From NCBI GenBank assembly GCA_020847735.1, contig JADLBL010000008.1, positions 62,001 to 126,000 on the forward strand: a DNA stretch of 64,000 nt. Reading direction: 5' to 3'. How positions within the stretch are numbered: the first letter of the stretch is position 1; each line of letters begins with the position of its first letter. Under the pieces are notes generated by a model. That model ran no database searches. It saw nothing but the letters and a program-made list of their open reading frames with translations, and was not told the DNA's origin. This document shows, one piece after another, positions 1 to 9,600 of the stretch. The position numbers and the translations under genes are program-made. The DNA is from Candidatus Eisenbacteria bacterium (lineage in GTDB: Bacteria > Eisenbacteria > RBG-16-71-46).

Positions 1-335
1 GTCTCCGAGACGATCAAGACCGGCGCGATGACCGCGGGGACGGCGAGCACCGCGAGGGGCGCCACCGTCGAAGCGTCAAGGACAACCACACCCGCAGCGG
101 GCACCAGGATCGGAGCCATCTCGGGGCACACGCAGCCGTGCGGTGTCTGCTGATCATGCGACTGGTGATCAGCCGGGGTGGACGACTGCGAATCGCAGCA
201 CCCGTGCTCTTCGTGCGAAGCGACGGGCGCCGAACGCGTCTCCGATCCCAGGCACGCACAGTGCAACTGCTCGAGCGGCAGCAGCAGCGCCAGCGCGGCG
301 GCAAGCACCAGATTTGGAATCGACAGACGCTTCAT
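1..335 (-). CDS. Small Cys/His-rich exported protein (3' end outside window)
   Basis: Function not recognised. The frame is open from an ATG at 335 to the window edge (at least 111 codons). GACGGAG lies 6 nt upstream of this ATG, whereas the ATG at 341 abuts the Shine-Dalgarno and is less likely. Residues 1-25 look like a signal peptide (MKRL, then a Leu/Ala-rich core ending LLPLEQLHC). The mature part is rich in metal-ligand residues: HEEHGCC, DHQSHDQQ and HGCVC. Its layout resembles the protein at 11101-11523 (signal peptide ending LMPLELGHC, then His/Asp and Cys clusters). By analogy it may head another efflux operon to the left; periplasmic metal binding is inference. Confidence 0.6.
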   Translation of the reverse strand, partial: MKRLSIPNLVLAAALALLLPLEQLHCACLGSETRSAPVASHEEHGCCDSQSSTPADHQSHDQQTPHGCVCPEMAPILVPAAGVVVLDASTVAPLAVLAVPAVIAPVLIVSE

Positions 336-450
336 CGGCATCTCCGTCCGGGGGAGCCCGCAACGGCCGGCAACTCTGCCGACACGCATGGTAGCTCAAC
401 CCCGCCGATTGCAAGGGCAAGATTCGGGCCGCTGCCCGATTCGCCCCTCA

Positions 451-469
451 CCACCAGACAATCTGGTGG
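451..469. repeat. Perfect inverted repeat upstream of the small exported protein
   Basis: CCACCAGA - CAA - TCTGGTGG, 8-bp perfect arms. It lies about 115 bp upstream of the ATG at 335 and about 150 bp downstream of the copA stop. It could be an operator or a transcript-end hairpin; no T-run follows on the minus strand. Confidence 0.4.
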
Positions 470-617
470 GGATAGTGCGCTAACCTCAAACGCGTTGCGC
501 CACATCCCGGATGACGATTGCCGGCCTCTCAACTCTGAACCCAACCTGACACACTGACGGGCACTCCACCACAACTGGCAGGTATCGTTCGGCAACACGA
601 ACCCGCGAGCTCCCATG

Positions 618-3065
618 TCAGAGCCCCTTCGTTCGCAGCCGGAGTGCATTGCCGATCACCGAGACCGAACTGAGGCTCATGGCGGCCGCTGCGATGATCG
701 GACTGAGCAGCCAGCCGAACGTCGGATAGAGCACGCCGGCCGCGATGGGCACGCCGAGGACGTTGTACACGAACGCGAAGAACAGGTTCTGGCGGATGTT
801 GCCCATCGTCGCCCGACTCAGGCGCCGCGCACGCACGATGCCCCGCAGGTCACCCTTGACCAGGGTGACGCCCGCGCTCTCCATCGCGATATCCGCCCCG
901 GTCCCCATCGCGATGCCGACCTGTGCCTGCGAGAGCGCGGGGGCATCGTTGATCCCGTCGCCGGCCATGGCTACGACCCGGCCGTCAGCCTGCAGTTCCT
1001 TGATCTTCGACGCCTTCTGGTCGGGCAGGACACCGGCGAGGACGTCGTCGATACCGAGTTGCCTTGCGACCGCCCTCGCCGTGGTCTCGCTGTCTCCGGT
1101 CAGCATCACGAGGCGCAACCCCTCCCCATGCAACTGACGGATGGCATCCGCCGTGGTGGACTTGATGGGGTCGGCGACACCGATCAACCCCGCGAGCGCC
1201 CCGTCCACGACGGCGTACATCACGGTCTGCCCCGATAGGCGGAGTTCCTCGGCCCGCGTGCCCGTCGCGCCGGGCTCGACTTGGGCTTCGCTCAGCAGCG
1301 CGGCGTTCCCCAGTTGCACGGCATGTCCCTCGACCTCGCCCGACACGCCCATCCCGGTCCGTGACGCGAAACCGGTGGCGTTGGCGAGTGCGATGGCCCG
1401 TTCCTCGGCGCCGGCGACGATCGCGGCGGCGAGGGGGTGCTCGCTGGCCCGCTCCAGGCTCGCGGCGAGCCGCAGCACGTCGGTCTCGGCCCAGGGAGCG
1501 ATCGGGACCACGCTGACAAGCCGCGGCTTGCCCTCGGTGAGCGTGCCGGTCTTGTCCACGACGAGTGTATCGACGGTACGCAACACCTCGATCGCTTCGG
1601 CGTTCCTGAACAGCACGCCCATCGTGGCCCCGCGGCCGGTGGCCACCATGATGGACACGGGCGTGGCCAGCCCCAGGGCGCACGGGCAGGCGATGATCAG
1701 CACGCCGATGGCGTTGAGCGTGGCGTAGGCCATGCGCGGCTCGGGGCCCACGATGGCCCAGACGATGAACGTGATCGCCGCGACAATCACCACGGCGGGC
1801 ACGAAGACCGCGGACACACGGTCGGCCAGCTTCTGGATCGGGGCGCGGCTGCGCTGCGCCTGCGCGACCATCTGGACGATGCGGGCGAGCAGCGTTTCGG
1901 CTCCGACGCGCTCCGCCTGCATGACCAGTGAGCCGGTTCCGTTGACCGTCGCACCGATGACGCGAGAGCCGCGGACCTTCTCGGACGGGATCGGCTCGCC
2001 CGACACCATCGATTCATCCACCGCGCTCTGGCCCTCGACGACCAGGCCATCCACTGGGACCTTCTCCCCCGGCCGCACGCGGAGTCGGTCACCCACGACG
2101 ACCCTGTCGAGAGGAACGTCCTCCTCGGTGCCATCGGCCTTGATTCGGCGAGCAGTCTTCGGTGCGAGGCCGAGCAGGGCGCGGATCGCCGAACTCGTCC
2201 GGCTCCTCGCGCGCAGCTCGAGCACCTGACCGAGCAGCACGAGCGTGACGATCACCGCGGCGGCCTCGAAGTACGCGGCGACCCGGCCACCATGCTCCCG
2301 GAACGCGTTCGGGAACACCTGCGGCGCGACCGTTGCCAGCACGCTCTCCCCGAACGCCATGGAGACGCCCAGGGCGATCAGCGTGAACATGTTCGGACTG
2401 CGATTCGGGATCGACTGCCACCCGCGAACGAAGAATGGCCATCCCGCCCAGAGCACGACGGGCGTGGCGAGCACGAGCTGAAGCCAGGAGGAGACTGTCG
2501 TTCCGATCAGACGTTCGACGGGGCGCCCCGGCAGCATGTCTCCCATCGCGACGATGAGCAGCGGCACCGTGAGGGCAGCGCCCACCCAGAACCGCTTCGT
2601 CATGTCGGCGAGCTCTGGGTTCTCGGCTTCCTCGAGCGACACCGTTCTCGGTTCGAGGGCCATCCCGCAGATCGGGCATGCACCGGGGGCGTCGCGCACG
2701 ATCTCCGGATGCATCGGGCACACCCACTCGGTCCTGGTGGTCGCGGCGGCCGGCTCAACGGGCTCCAGCGCCATCCCGCACCTCGGGCACGTGCCGGGAC
2801 CGGCCTGCCGCACCTCCGGGTGCATGGGACAGGTGTATATCGCGGCGGACCCAGTCGGCGCAGCGGGATGAGTCGCGGAGGCGTGCAAAGCCGGCTCGGG
2901 CTTCGCGAGGTAGCGCTCCGGCTCCGCACGGAACTTCGCCAGGCAGCCCGCGCTGCAGAATCGGTACTCCACTCCCGTGTGAACGTGCCGGTGAGGCGAC
3001 GTCCCCTTGACCTGCATCCCGCACACGGGGTCACGAGAGGTGTTCACCGCCAGAGCGTCGTTCAC
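618..3065 (-). CDS. copA: P1B-type Cu+-transporting ATPase with YHS and two heavy-metal-binding domains
   Basis: Inner-membrane copper export ATPase, 815 aa. Start is GTG at 3065, preceded by GGGAGGAATACC. Domains: YHS metal-binding domain about residues 11-55 (DPVCGMQV ... CSAGC); two CPMHPE...CGM heavy-metal-binding modules about 77-103 and 114-140; then the P-type core. The transmembrane CPC ([12 protein letters not shown], about 458), phosphorylation site [11 protein letters not shown] (about 503) and hinge GDGINDAP (about 702) are all present. YNVLGVP in the penultimate helix fits the P1B-1 (Cu+/Ag+) class. There is no classical N-terminal GMxCxxC HMA domain; the YHS and CPMHPE modules replace it. 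It is the last gene of the unit starting at 11523. Copper specificity is inferred from motifs. Confidence 0.93.
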   Translation of the reverse strand: MNDALAVNTSRDPVCGMQVKGTSPHRHVHTGVEYRFCSAGCLAKFRAEPERYLAKPEPALHASATHPAAPTGSAAIYTCPMHPEVRQAGPGTCPRCGMALEPVEPAAATTRTEWVCPMHPEIVRDAPGACPICGMALEPRTVSLEEAENPELADMTKRFWVGAALTVPLLIVAMGDMLPGRPVERLIGTTVSSWLQLVLATPVVLWAGWPFFVRGWQSIPNRSPNMFTLIALGVSMAFGESVLATVAPQVFPNAFREHGGRVAAYFEAAAVIVTLVLLGQVLELRARSRTSSAIRALLGLAPKTARRIKADGTEEDVPLDRVVVGDRLRVRPGEKVPVDGLVVEGQSAVDESMVSGEPIPSEKVRGSRVIGATVNGTGSLVMQAERVGAETLLARIVQMVAQAQRSRAPIQKLADRVSAVFVPAVVIVAAITFIVWAIVGPEPRMAYATLNAIGVLIIACPCALGLATPVSIMVATGRGATMGVLFRNAEAIEVLRTVDTLVVDKTGTLTEGKPRLVSVVPIAPWAETDVLRLAASLERASEHPLAAAIVAGAEERAIALANATGFASRTGMGVSGEVEGHAVQLGNAALLSEAQVEPGATGTRAEELRLSGQTVMYAVVDGALAGLIGVADPIKSTTADAIRQLHGEGLRLVMLTGDSETTARAVARQLGIDDVLAGVLPDQKASKIKELQADGRVVAMAGDGINDAPALSQAQVGIAMGTGADIAMESAGVTLVKGDLRGIVRARRLSRATMGNIRQNLFFAFVYNVLGVPIAAGVLYPTFGWLLSPIIAAAAMSLSSVSVIGNALRLRTKGL

Positions 3066-3092
3066 GGTATTCCTCCCTTCTGGATCATCCGC

Positions 3093-4379
3093 TCACCTGA
3101 GCTCGAGGGTGGCGAGCTTCACCTGAGGTGACATTCCGGCCTCGGTCCAGGCGATCAGGGTGGTCCGTCCCGACGTCAGCACGCGCGGATACCCGCTCGA
3201 TCGGGCCGCCGACGTCCGCGCCACGGTGATCGCGGCGCCGGGCGCTCCGGAAGCGGAGACACGCCGCGTCCGCACCAGAGCGTCGTGGCCACTGGATTCC
3301 AGCCAGGTCACGAGCACGGAGCCGTCGGAGAGAAGCGTGACGCTGACCCGGCCGAGCGCGCTGCCCTCGTCAATCCGAACTGGCGGTTCGAAGTGCCGGC
3401 CAGCATCGTCAGAGAATGCTACGTAGACGCGGGGCGAATCCGCCGCGGCCGTGTACCACGCGATCGCCACGTGCGACTGCTGCGCGGCGAGCGCCGGCCC
3501 GCTCACGGGACACCCGGCGATATGCCAGTCGTCGGAGTGAACAGGTTGTGGCGACGACCAGCCGTCCGCCTCTCGGCGGGTGACGTAGATGTCTCGCACC
3601 TCGTCGGAGCTTCGGTCGCGGTAGGCCACCAGAACGCCTCGGTCCGTCACGACCGCGGCGGTCGGGCAGCAGTCGCACGTTCGGCTGTCGATCTCGCCCT
3701 CATTCCGCAGCCGTCCATCACTCGCGATGGACGCGGTTCTCAGGGTCATGTCCGGCATGGGCCCGGGCGATTCCTCATCGTGGCCCTCGGTCTTGCGGCC
3801 ATCGAGCCAGACCGCCAGCACGCCGCCGGTATCCGCGACAAGCGAGACGAAACCGTGCTCGCTCGCTGTGCCGTCCCGATGCGGTGTGATGGGCCTGCTC
3901 CACGTCCGACCGGCGTCTGCCGATTGGCTCACGCGAACATCGTACGCGTACGTCCCCTTGCCGCTGCGCCACAGCCAGTGAGCCGCGATCCGATCGCCTC
4001 CGAGCGGTCGGATGCTCGGCACGTCCGCCCAGTTCACGAAGAACGAGTCGCCGACGGCGATGGTGGACGCCTTCGACCACCCCTTTCCGTCGAAGATCGC
4101 GAAACGGAGCGCCATGCTCTCGCCGCCCGCGGGCTCCAGCCAGCTCAGCGCGAACCGGCCGTCCGGCATCGTTGCGAGATACGGTTCACGGCTGCCCACC
4201 GGTGCAGGGGAGGCAAGTGGATTCGCGCCCGGGAGTGCAGCCACGACATTCGCGGTCACCGCACGGGCTTCCGGCTGGAGGACAGCGGTGGAGAACATCA
4301 GGGCGAGCAACGTCACGACACCCCACCGCATGAGTTCATGCGGTGGGGGCGTCGTGCGGGATGGCGTTGGGAGCGTCAC
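3093..4379 (-). CDS. Exported sialidase-like beta-propeller protein
   Basis: About 428 aa. GTG at 4379 is chosen because TGGAGG lies 5 nt upstream; an ATG at 4331 (MRWGVV) is the alternative and has no clear Shine-Dalgarno. A signal peptide runs from MRWGVVTLLALMF to EARA. The mature part has repeated blades with Asp-box-like strings (SADAGRTWS, SDDAGRHFE) and a DSRTCDCCP motif common in exo-alpha-sialidase-like proteins of metal clusters. The substrate is unknown; a scaffold or metal-binding role is possible. It sits between the lipoprotein gene and copA in one transcription unit. A strong hairpin overlaps the start region. Confidence 0.65.
   Translation of the reverse strand: MTLPTPSRTTPPPHELMRWGVVTLLALMFSTAVLQPEARAVTANVVAALPGANPLASPAPVGSREPYLATMPDGRFALSWLEPAGGESMALRFAIFDGKGWSKASTIAVGDSFFVNWADVPSIRPLGGDRIAAHWLWRSGKGTYAYDVRVSQSADAGRTWSRPITPHRDGTASEHGFVSLVADTGGVLAVWLDGRKTEGHDEESPGPMPDMTLRTASIASDGRLRNEGEIDSRTCDCCPTAAVVTDRGVLVAYRDRSSDEVRDIYVTRREADGWSSPQPVHSDDWHIAGCPVSGPALAAQQSHVAIAWYTAAADSPRVYVAFSDDAGRHFEPPVRIDEGSALGRVSVTLLSDGSVLVTWLESSGHDALVRTRRVSASGAPGAAITVARTSAARSSGYPRVLTSGRTTLIAWTEAGMSPQVKLATLELR
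4321..4348. repeat. 13-bp perfect hairpin at the start of the sialidase-like gene
   Basis: Left arm 4321-4333, loop GT, right arm 4336-4348; arms are CCCCACCGCATGA and TCATGCGGTGGGG. It covers codons 11-20 if the GTG at 4379 is used and contains the alternative ATG at 4331, so it could affect translation or polarity within the operon. Confidence 0.6.
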
Positions 4380-4423
4380 GGAATCCTCCACTTTGGCGTC
4401 CGCTTCGTGCGCGACGCTGACCA

Positions 4424-4939
4424 CTACTTCCCGCCGGTAACGGACTTGAGGGCACCCAGAACGGTCTCCAGCTTCGCGTACTCGGCCTGCGTCCCGCTCA
4501 GGTTGCCGGCGTCGCCGAGCTCGTCGAGCTTCGTGGCGGACGCCTTGACCTGGGCCACCATGCCGTCGAGCTTCGGCGCGCTCGCCGGCGATGCCGCCTT
4601 GGCCTTGTCCGCCAGCGCCACGACGAGGTCGCGGATCCCGAAGGCGAGGTGGTGGACATCCTTGAGCTGGCCGTTCTGGATTGCCGCCGTCAGCTTGGTC
4701 TGCTCGCCGGCGATCTGCGTCCAGATCTCGGGGATGGTGCCTGCCGGCATCACCATGTCGGGTGACATCTCGTGTCCAGCCTCGCCGCTCGGCGCGGACG
4801 CCGCGGGCGCGGGCTGGGAAGATGCCGCAGGCGCATCCGACGAGCCCTTGTTCGAAGAGCAGCCCGCCACGACCATCACCGCCATCACCATCGCAGCCGC
4901 TGCTGCGACCAAGACCCACTTCTTCAGATTCACGTTCAT
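4424..4939 (-). CDS. Predicted lipoprotein of the copper-efflux unit
   Basis: 171 aa, family not recognised. ATG at 4939 follows GGGAGAGTGGG. The N-terminus MNVNLKKW plus a hydrophobic run ends in a lipobox (VVAGC), so the mature protein should be lipid-anchored. After a low-complexity Ala/Pro/Ser linker the rest is predicted helical and resembles small four-helix metal- or haem-binding bundles, but no CxxCH is present. A His pair (VHHLAFGIRDL) may be a ligand site. It lies 56 bp after the RND gene and just before the sialidase-like gene. Role in metal handling is inferred from context. Confidence 0.6.
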   Translation of the reverse strand: MNVNLKKWVLVAAAAAMVMAVMVVAGCSSNKGSSDAPAASSQPAPAASAPSGEAGHEMSPDMVMPAGTIPEIWTQIAGEQTKLTAAIQNGQLKDVHHLAFGIRDLVVALADKAKAASPASAPKLDGMVAQVKASATKLDELGDAGNLSGTQAEYAKLETVLGALKSVTGGK

Positions 4940-4995
4940 CCCACTCTCCCGTCTTGGAGGACACGGCTTCGTGCGCCCGCGGATCGAGCGCACCC

Positions 4996-7900
4996 CTACG
5001 ACTCTTCCGAGGCTCCCGCCAGGTACTTCTCCGCCGACTTCCGTCCGAACCGGTAGAACACCGCCGGCGTCACGATCGTATCGAGCAGCGTCGAGCTGAT
5101 CAGCCCGCCGAGGATGACCGTGGCCACCGGGTAGAGGATCTCCTTGCCCGGCTCGCCCTTCGCCAGCACCAGCGGGATCAGCGCCAGCCCCGCGGTCAAT
5201 GCGGTCATCAGCACCGGCACCAGCCGCTCGAGCGAGCCGCGCACGACCATGTGCATGTCGAACTGCTCCCCCTCGTCCTTCATCAGGTGCAGGTAGTGCG
5301 AGACCATCATGATCGTGTTTCGCGAGGCGATGCCCGTCAGCGTGATGAATCCGACGAGCGAGGCCACCGAGAATGTGCCGCCGGTCAGGAAGATGGCCAC
5401 AACGCTTCCGATGAGCGCCAACGGGATGTTGAGCAGGATCTGCAGCACGATCGGCACCGACCGGAAATGCGCGAACAGAACGAGGAACATCGCCGCGAGC
5501 GAGAACAGGCTCAGGATGCCGATCAGGCGCGTCGCGGACTCCTGACTCTCGAACTGGCCGCCGTACGTGACGAAGTACCCCGTGGGCAGCGAGACCTGCG
5601 CCCCCACCTTCTTCTCGATCTCGCCAACGACCCGGCCCAGGTCCCTGCCGCTGACGTTGGCCGAGACCACGATGCGGCGTTGGACGTTCTCGTGCTGGAT
5701 GACGTTGGGTCCCCGCGATTCTTCGATCGTGGCGATCGCGGAGAGCGGCACCTTCGCGCCCGAGGGAGTGTCGATGAGCGCGTTGCGGATGGCCTCCAGG
5801 CTCCCGCGGGAGGCATCGTCGAACCTCACCATCAGGTCGAATGTCCGCTGCCCTTCGAGAACCTGTGACACGACACGGCCGTCCAATGCCGTCTCCAGCG
5901 CCTCGTTCAGGTCTCCGACGTTGAGGCCATACCGGGCGAGCGCCACCCGGTCGCCCTGGATCCGCACCTGTGGCACCAGCACCTGCTTCTCCGTCTGCAG
6001 GTCCACCACACCGGGCACGGTGCCCATGACCGCCTGGATCTCGGCGGCCTTGGCGCGCAGCAGGTCCAGATCGTTGCCGAACAGCTTGACCGCGATCTGC
6101 GCCCTCACACCCGAGAGCAGGTGATCGAGCCGGTGCGAGATCGGCTGGCCGATGTTGGAGAACACGCCCGGGATCTCGGCCAACCGCTGCCGAATATCGC
6201 CGAGCACTGCTTCGCGGCTCCGCTTGGAGTGACGGAAGTCGACATCGATCTCAGTGTAGTGCACGCCCTCCGCGTGCTCGTCGAGTTCGGCGCGACCGGT
6301 GCGACGACCGGTCGAGATGACCTCGGGCACGCTCAGCAGCTGCTGCTCGGCGATCGTGCCGATGCGGTTCGACTCGCTGAGCGACGTACCGGGGGCCGCG
6401 ATGACGTTGATCGTGGCCGTCCCTTCGTTGAAGGGCGGCAGGAACTCGCGGCCCATGAGCGGCACCAGCGCGGCCGCCGCGAGCACGAGCACGATCGCCC
6501 CGCCGATCACGACCTCCGGGTGGGGCAGCGTGAAGTGCAGCAACCGCGTGTCCCACTTCTTCAGGTGCCGCACGACGAATGAGTCCCGCTCCTCGGCCAT
6601 GACCTTCGCCTTCGGCAGGAGATACAGGCAGAGCGCCGGCGAGACGGTCAGCGAGACCACGAACGAAGCGAGGATCGAGACGATGTACGCCACCCCGAGC
6701 GGTGCGAACAGGCGGCCCTCGATCCCGCTCAGCGCGAAGAGGGGCAGGAACACGAGCACCACGAGGATGGTGGCGTAGACGATGGAGTTCCGGACCTCGG
6801 ATGATGCCTTGTAGACGACCTCGAGGGCCGGCCGCGGCTCTGCCGCGTGGCGATTCTCGCGCAATCTCCGAAATACGTTCTCGACGTTGACGATTGCGTC
6901 ATCCACGAGTTCGCCGATGGCGATGGCCAGCCCGCCCAGCGTCATCGTGTTGATCGAGATGTTGAAGATGTGGAACACGACCGCGGCTGTGACGAATGAC
7001 AGCGGGATGGCGGTCAGCGTGATCGCGGTCGTGCGGAAGTTGAGCAAGAAGAGGAACAGCACGATGAGCACCAGGATGGCGCCATCGCGGAGTGCTTGCT
7101 CGACGTTTCGGATCGCCGCTTCGATGAAGTTGGCCTGCTTGAACAGGGGCCGCATCTTCACGTCCTTCGGCAGCGAAGGGCGAAGCTCCTTGAGTGCCGC
7201 TTCGATGCTCTTCGTCAGCTCGATCGTGCTGGCACCCGGCTGCTTCTGGATGGAGAGGATCACGGCCGGCTTGCCGTTGACGCTGCCATCGCCGCGCTTC
7301 ACCAGCGTGCCGACCCCGACGCTGCCGACTTCCCTGAGCAGCACCGGCACGCCGTTGTGCGTCGCCACCACCGTGTTGAGCAGCTCATCGGGATTCCGCA
7401 GGCGCCCCAGGTTGCGGATCAGATACTCCTGCGACTGAGCTTCGAGGTAGCCGCCCGTGGTGTTCTCGTTGCTGGCCCCCACCGCCAGCTCGACGTCCTT
7501 GAGGGACAGGCCCAGCGCCGCGAGACGCTGCGGGTTCACCCGCACCTGGTATTGCTTGACCCCGCCGCCGATCGGGATGACCTGCGAGACGCCCGGGATG
7601 GTCAGCAGCCGCTGCCTCACCACCCAATCCGCCAGCGTCCGCATCTCCATCGGCGACGTCGTGCCGTCGGTGCTCTCCAACCCCAGCAGCATGATCTCGC
7701 CCATGATCGAGGAGACCGGCCCCATCGCCGGTGCGACGCCCTTGGGCAGGTGCTCCGCGGCGAGTTGCAGCTTCTCGCCCACCAACTGGCGATCCCGGTA
7801 GATGTCCGTGCCCCAGGCGAACTCGACCGTCACCACCGACAGCCCGATGCCCGACGTGGAGCGCACGCGCTCCACGCCCGGCGCCCCGTTGAGCGTGGTC

Positions 7901-8109
7901 TCGATCGGGAGGCTGACGAGGGTCTCGACTTCCTCGGGGGCGAGGCCCGGGGCTTCGCTCATGACGGTCACGGTCGGACGATTGAGGTCCGGGAACACGT
8001 CAACGGGCAGCTTGATGAGCACCATGCCGCCGTAGATCAGCAGCAGCACGGCTGCCGCAATCACGAACAGCCGGTTGCGCAACGCGAAGAGGATGATGCG
8101 ATCGAGCAT
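4996..8109 (-). CDS. Heavy-metal efflux RND transporter (CusA/CzcA family)
   Basis: 1037 aa, typical for the HAE-RND family. Inner-membrane proton-driven pump of a tripartite complex with the MFP (8122-9600) and outer-membrane factor (9597-10997). The N-terminus LDRIILFALRNR and the porter segment APGLAPEEVETLV are family hallmarks. The proton-relay segment in TM4 (GGLAIAIGELVDDAIVNVEN, about residues 393-415) keeps acidic residues typical of metal pumps. ATG at 8109 follows GAGGGGAACGACC. The neighbouring copA and YHS modules suggest Cu/Ag, but specificity cannot be fixed from sequence alone. Confidence 0.93.
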   Translation of the reverse strand: MLDRIILFALRNRLFVIAAAVLLLIYGGMVLIKLPVDVFPDLNRPTVTVMSEAPGLAPEEVETLVSLPIETTLNGAPGVERVRSTSGIGLSVVTVEFAWGTDIYRDRQLVGEKLQLAAEHLPKGVAPAMGPVSSIMGEIMLLGLESTDGTTSPMEMRTLADWVVRQRLLTIPGVSQVIPIGGGVKQYQVRVNPQRLAALGLSLKDVELAVGASNENTTGGYLEAQSQEYLIRNLGRLRNPDELLNTVVATHNGVPVLLREVGSVGVGTLVKRGDGSVNGKPAVILSIQKQPGASTIELTKSIEAALKELRPSLPKDVKMRPLFKQANFIEAAIRNVEQALRDGAILVLIVLFLFLLNFRTTAITLTAIPLSFVTAAVVFHIFNISINTMTLGGLAIAIGELVDDAIVNVENVFRRLRENRHAAEPRPALEVVYKASSEVRNSIVYATILVVLVFLPLFALSGIEGRLFAPLGVAYIVSILASFVVSLTVSPALCLYLLPKAKVMAEERDSFVVRHLKKWDTRLLHFTLPHPEVVIGGAIVLVLAAAALVPLMGREFLPPFNEGTATINVIAAPGTSLSESNRIGTIAEQQLLSVPEVISTGRRTGRAELDEHAEGVHYTEIDVDFRHSKRSREAVLGDIRQRLAEIPGVFSNIGQPISHRLDHLLSGVRAQIAVKLFGNDLDLLRAKAAEIQAVMGTVPGVVDLQTEKQVLVPQVRIQGDRVALARYGLNVGDLNEALETALDGRVVSQVLEGQRTFDLMVRFDDASRGSLEAIRNALIDTPSGAKVPLSAIATIEESRGPNVIQHENVQRRIVVSANVSGRDLGRVVGEIEKKVGAQVSLPTGYFVTYGGQFESQESATRLIGILSLFSLAAMFLVLFAHFRSVPIVLQILLNIPLALIGSVVAIFLTGGTFSVASLVGFITLTGIASRNTIMMVSHYLHLMKDEGEQFDMHMVVRGSLERLVPVLMTALTAGLALIPLVLAKGEPGKEILYPVATVILGGLISSTLLDTIVTPAVFYRFGRKSAEKYLAGASEES

Positions 8110-8121
8110 GGGTCGTTCCCC

Positions 8122-9600
8122 TCAGTTTCCGAGACTGACGACCGGAGCCGTCAGCAGGGGATAACCACCCGTGGCGACCACCCGGTCGCCGGGAGCGAGC
8201 TCGCCGGTCACCACGACGCGCGCACCGAGGCTGGTCCCGAGCGTGACTTCGCGTGCCGTGAAACGCTCGGGCGCGGTGTGGACGAAGACGAGTTTGCGTC
8301 CGTCCTTCTCGAATACGGCGCTTCTCGGGATCACCAGCGCCGATTCCACTCCGCCCTGCTCGATGCCGACGTCCACCAGCGCCCCGATCCGCAGCCGGCC
8401 ACCGGGATTGGGGACCTCGAACCACACTTCGATGGCGCCCGGTACCTCGCCCTGCGTGACCCCCAGCGCGACGCGCCGGCCCGCAAGCGACAGGTCCGGC
8501 ATGGTCTGTGACGTGATCACCGCATGCGTCGAGGCCTGGACGCTGGCGATGTCCGCCTCGTACACGTCGGCATGCACCCAGACCACCGAGGGATCGAGCA
8601 GGGTCATGAGCCTCTGCCCCGCCTCGACCAGTTGGCCGTTCACGACGAACACGCCCGTGAGCACGCCCGTTATGGGCACGCGAAGCGCGAGGTCGTCTAC
8701 GACCCTGAGCTGCGCGATCGACTGCCCCTTGGTCACGCCCTGCCCCAGCACCGGGGCCTGCCCACCGGCGAAGAAGATGCGCCCCGACTGCGGGGCCACG
8801 ATCTCGATCTCGCCGCCTCCGCGCGGAGCGACTCGCCCGAGCACGCTCAACCGCCTCTGAACCGGCCGGCGCGCGAGCGGCTCGGTACGGATCCCCATCA
8901 GGAACTGGGATTCCTTGGCGACATAGACTTGCGCGCCGGGACCGACCGGAGCGCCGGACGCTGTCGGCGCATCGTCGTGGCCCTCGTGCGCACGCGCGGT
9001 GGGCGCGAGCACGAAGCACAGGATGAGCGATGCCGCGACCGCCGGCGTGCGTCGACGCGCCAGGAGGACCAGTCCCGCGAGCAGAGCGACCGCGAGACCG
9101 AGCAGCCACAGCCACGGCCATCCACCCTGTGACGGGCGGGCAGTGTCCGCATGCTCGCGGCTCACCTCGAGCCCCGAGAGCGCGAAGCGTTCCTCCCCCT
9201 TTGGATCCGCAACCGTGACCAGCACCGTATACGAACCCGTGTCAGCCGGCGCCTGGAAGGAAGCCGTGTACACGCCCGGGCGCGCGGTCGCAGTCGCGGC
9301 CCCCGACCACAGTTCACGTGCCTCGGATCGCAGGACCAACCCGACCTTGGCCCCCGCGACGGGCGCGTTGGTCATGAAATCGCTGAGGTAGAGATCGAAC
9401 TCGCTCTTGAGGCCGGGCGTGAGCGCGTCGTTCTTGAGCACGACTTCGTAGCGGTCCGACTGTGCCGAGAGCACGTGCCGGCTCGAGATCGCGGCGGCAC
9501 CGGTCCCCGGCGCCGCGTCATGCCCTTCGTGGGCGTCCGCGACCCGGGCCAGAGTGCTTCCCGCGAGGAGGAGCACCAGGAGCGTGGCGAGGCGTCTCAT
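8122..9600 (-). CDS. Membrane-fusion protein fused to an N-terminal exported domain
   Basis: 492 aa. ATG at 9600 overlaps the outer-membrane-factor stop (ATGA). Two modules are visible. Residues 1-25 are a signal peptide followed by AHEGHD (about 21-26), then a beta-rich domain like YtkA/FixH-type copper-protein domains, then a TM (about 155-178). A second signal-peptide-like stretch (ILCFVLAPTARA) is followed by another AHEGHDD (about 201-208) and a CusB/CzcB-type adaptor with barrel-sandwich and beta-barrel segments (APQSGRIFF, VWVHADVYEADI). It reads as two exported proteins fused end to end. Role: periplasmic adaptor linking the RND pump to the outer-membrane factor. The His motifs probably bind metal. 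Confidence 0.85.
   Translation of the reverse strand: MRRLATLLVLLLAGSTLARVADAHEGHDAAPGTGAAAISSRHVLSAQSDRYEVVLKNDALTPGLKSEFDLYLSDFMTNAPVAGAKVGLVLRSEARELWSGAATATARPGVYTASFQAPADTGSYTVLVTVADPKGEERFALSGLEVSREHADTARPSQGGWPWLWLLGLAVALLAGLVLLARRRTPAVAASLILCFVLAPTARAHEGHDDAPTASGAPVGPGAQVYVAKESQFLMGIRTEPLARRPVQRRLSVLGRVAPRGGGEIEIVAPQSGRIFFAGGQAPVLGQGVTKGQSIAQLRVVDDLALRVPITGVLTGVFVVNGQLVEAGQRLMTLLDPSVVWVHADVYEADIASVQASTHAVITSQTMPDLSLAGRRVALGVTQGEVPGAIEVWFEVPNPGGRLRIGALVDVGIEQGGVESALVIPRSAVFEKDGRKLVFVHTAPERFTAREVTLGTSLGARVVVTGELAPGDRVVATGGYPLLTAPVVSLGN

Noticed and set aside
3285-5099. Long plus-strand open frames over the copper operon and similar ones over both RND genes
   Set aside because: They are antisense shadows of well-supported minus-strand genes; GC-rich codon usage keeps such frames open.
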